5,177 nt of DNA. Source: Thermodesulfovibrionales bacterium (GTDB taxonomy: Bacteria; Nitrospirota; Thermodesulfovibrionia; Thermodesulfovibrionales; SM23-35). The position numbers and the translations under genes are program-made. The notes below the pieces were generated by a model that saw nothing but the letters and a program-made list of their open reading frames with translations, did no database searches and was not told the DNA's origin. Numbering within the stretch: position 1 is the first letter of the stretch; each line of letters begins with the position of its first letter. The stretch covers positions 1-5,177 of the forward strand of contig JAGUWT010000124.1 in NCBI GenBank assembly GCA_020062205.1, in the 5' to 3' direction. Below are positions 4,655 to 5,177 of the stretch, in pieces.

Positions 4655-4661
4655 ACAAATT

Positions 4662-5177
4662 TTATCCCTTTTTTGAAATCCCTTCTTTCAGAATAATGCT
4701 ATATCTCGGATGCTTGAGAAGATGTACTGTCGGTAATTTGGCAAACAACCATCCCCATTTTTTCCCAGGTGCAGGGAATATCTGTTTCTCTCCTTCAAGT
4801 ACCTTTATACAGACGGCGGGATTTCTTGGATCGTTAGACCCTGAAGTCAGAACTTGCCCATCCATCTTGAAGTCGGGGAGAAAATCTCCAACAAATACTT
4901 TGACATTAGAATTTGGTATTGCGAAGTTGCTATGTAAGTTTACTTTATACTCCTGTGTTTGTTTTGTAATCCTGTCTTCAACAGCAAGTGTTACCGAACT
5001 CCATTTGCCTTTTACTGTATCAGGCACAACTACCTTTTTTTCTGTTGCTGGCATTGTCATGGCAGCCCCTGGCATCTTCTTCTGTCCCTCTGGAGATACA
5101 GGCCCTTGCATTATGGGGCCAGGAGCAGCAGTCCCAGGTGTCATAGGTCCTGGTGGTACAGGGCCTGGAGGCATAGG
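4662..5177 (-). CDS. DUF2155-like protein with Pro/Gly-rich N-terminal region, partial
   Basis: The frame enters from the right edge and stops at 4662; 172 codons are visible. The first 30 or so residues are low-complexity PGP/PPG/APGP repeats, followed by a Lys/Met/Ala linker. A folded domain begins at about PDTVKGKWSSVTLAVED and ends with WGWLFAKLPTVHLLKHPRYSIILKEG. The pattern GW-x-FA-x-x-P...L-x-HP-x-Y is that of DUF2155, a family of predicted exported proteins of unknown function; NSNVKVFVGDFLPDF and SGSNDPRNPAVCIKV fit homologues from anaerobic bacteria. The first ATG in the window (5174) lies inside the Pro-rich tract, so the true start, and probably a signal peptide or lipobox, is beyond the edge. 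It faces the opposite way from all the other genes and seems to be resident chromosome next to the tRNA-Arg fragment. Confidence 0.7.
   Translation of the reverse strand, partial: PMPPGPVPPGPMTPGTAAPGPIMQGPVSPEGQKKMPGAAMTMPATEKKVVVPDTVKGKWSSVTLAVEDRITKQTQEYKVNLHSNFAIPNSNVKVFVGDFLPDFKMDGQVLTSGSNDPRNPAVCIKVLEGEKQIFPAPGKKWGWLFAKLPTVHLLKHPRYSIILKEGISKKG

Overview
The window looks bacterial. The clearest sign is the 5' half of a tRNA-Arg with an ACG anticodon on the minus strand; A34 in tRNA-Arg is a bacterial arrangement. Most of the DNA is AT-rich, and the gene content (DUF488, a radical SAM protein, a GyrI-like domain, PhzF, a cupin, a DUF2155-like exported protein) would fit an anaerobic or environmental lineage such as Nitrospirota or Desulfobacterota. 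That placement is an impression, not a result.

The layout has two parts. From about 1 to 4612 there is accessory DNA: short single-gene units all on the plus strand, separated by palindromic or GC-rich spacers, with several genes broken. In order they are a DUF488 protein (125-499); a radical SAM protein interrupted by an in-frame TAG (605-1351); a GC- and purine-rich spacer; a stand-alone GyrI-like domain protein (1710-2180); a PhzF-family protein (2360-3238); a methyltransferase that has lost its middle (3321-3532); a small cupin (3645-3962); a methyltransferase cut off just after its SAM-binding motif (4077 to about 4268); and a spacer with a terminator and the last residues of a tyrosine recombinase, including its probable catalytic Tyr (about 4470-4544). 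From 4613 to the right edge the DNA looks like resident chromosome: the 5' half of tRNA-Arg(ACG), and 7 bases before it on the same strand a DUF2155-like gene that runs off the window.

The simplest reading is that the window covers the decayed end of an integrated element or genomic island. The tRNA gene was the attachment site, the recombinase gene beside it is nearly gone, and the accessory genes pile up behind it. Within the island, four successive spacers (before PhzF, before the deleted methyltransferase, before the cupin and before the truncated methyltransferase) share a layout: an inverted repeat with a CATAA-like left end, a right end with CCG/CGG next to a TATG-like or GCAC tetramer, and the next start codon about 20-40 bases on. 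This resembles a cassette array with degenerate attC-like or otherwise undescribed boundary sites. No integron integrase is visible, so this remains a hypothesis.

The genes do not form an obvious single pathway. Each has its own ribosome binding site and they look like independent cargo.
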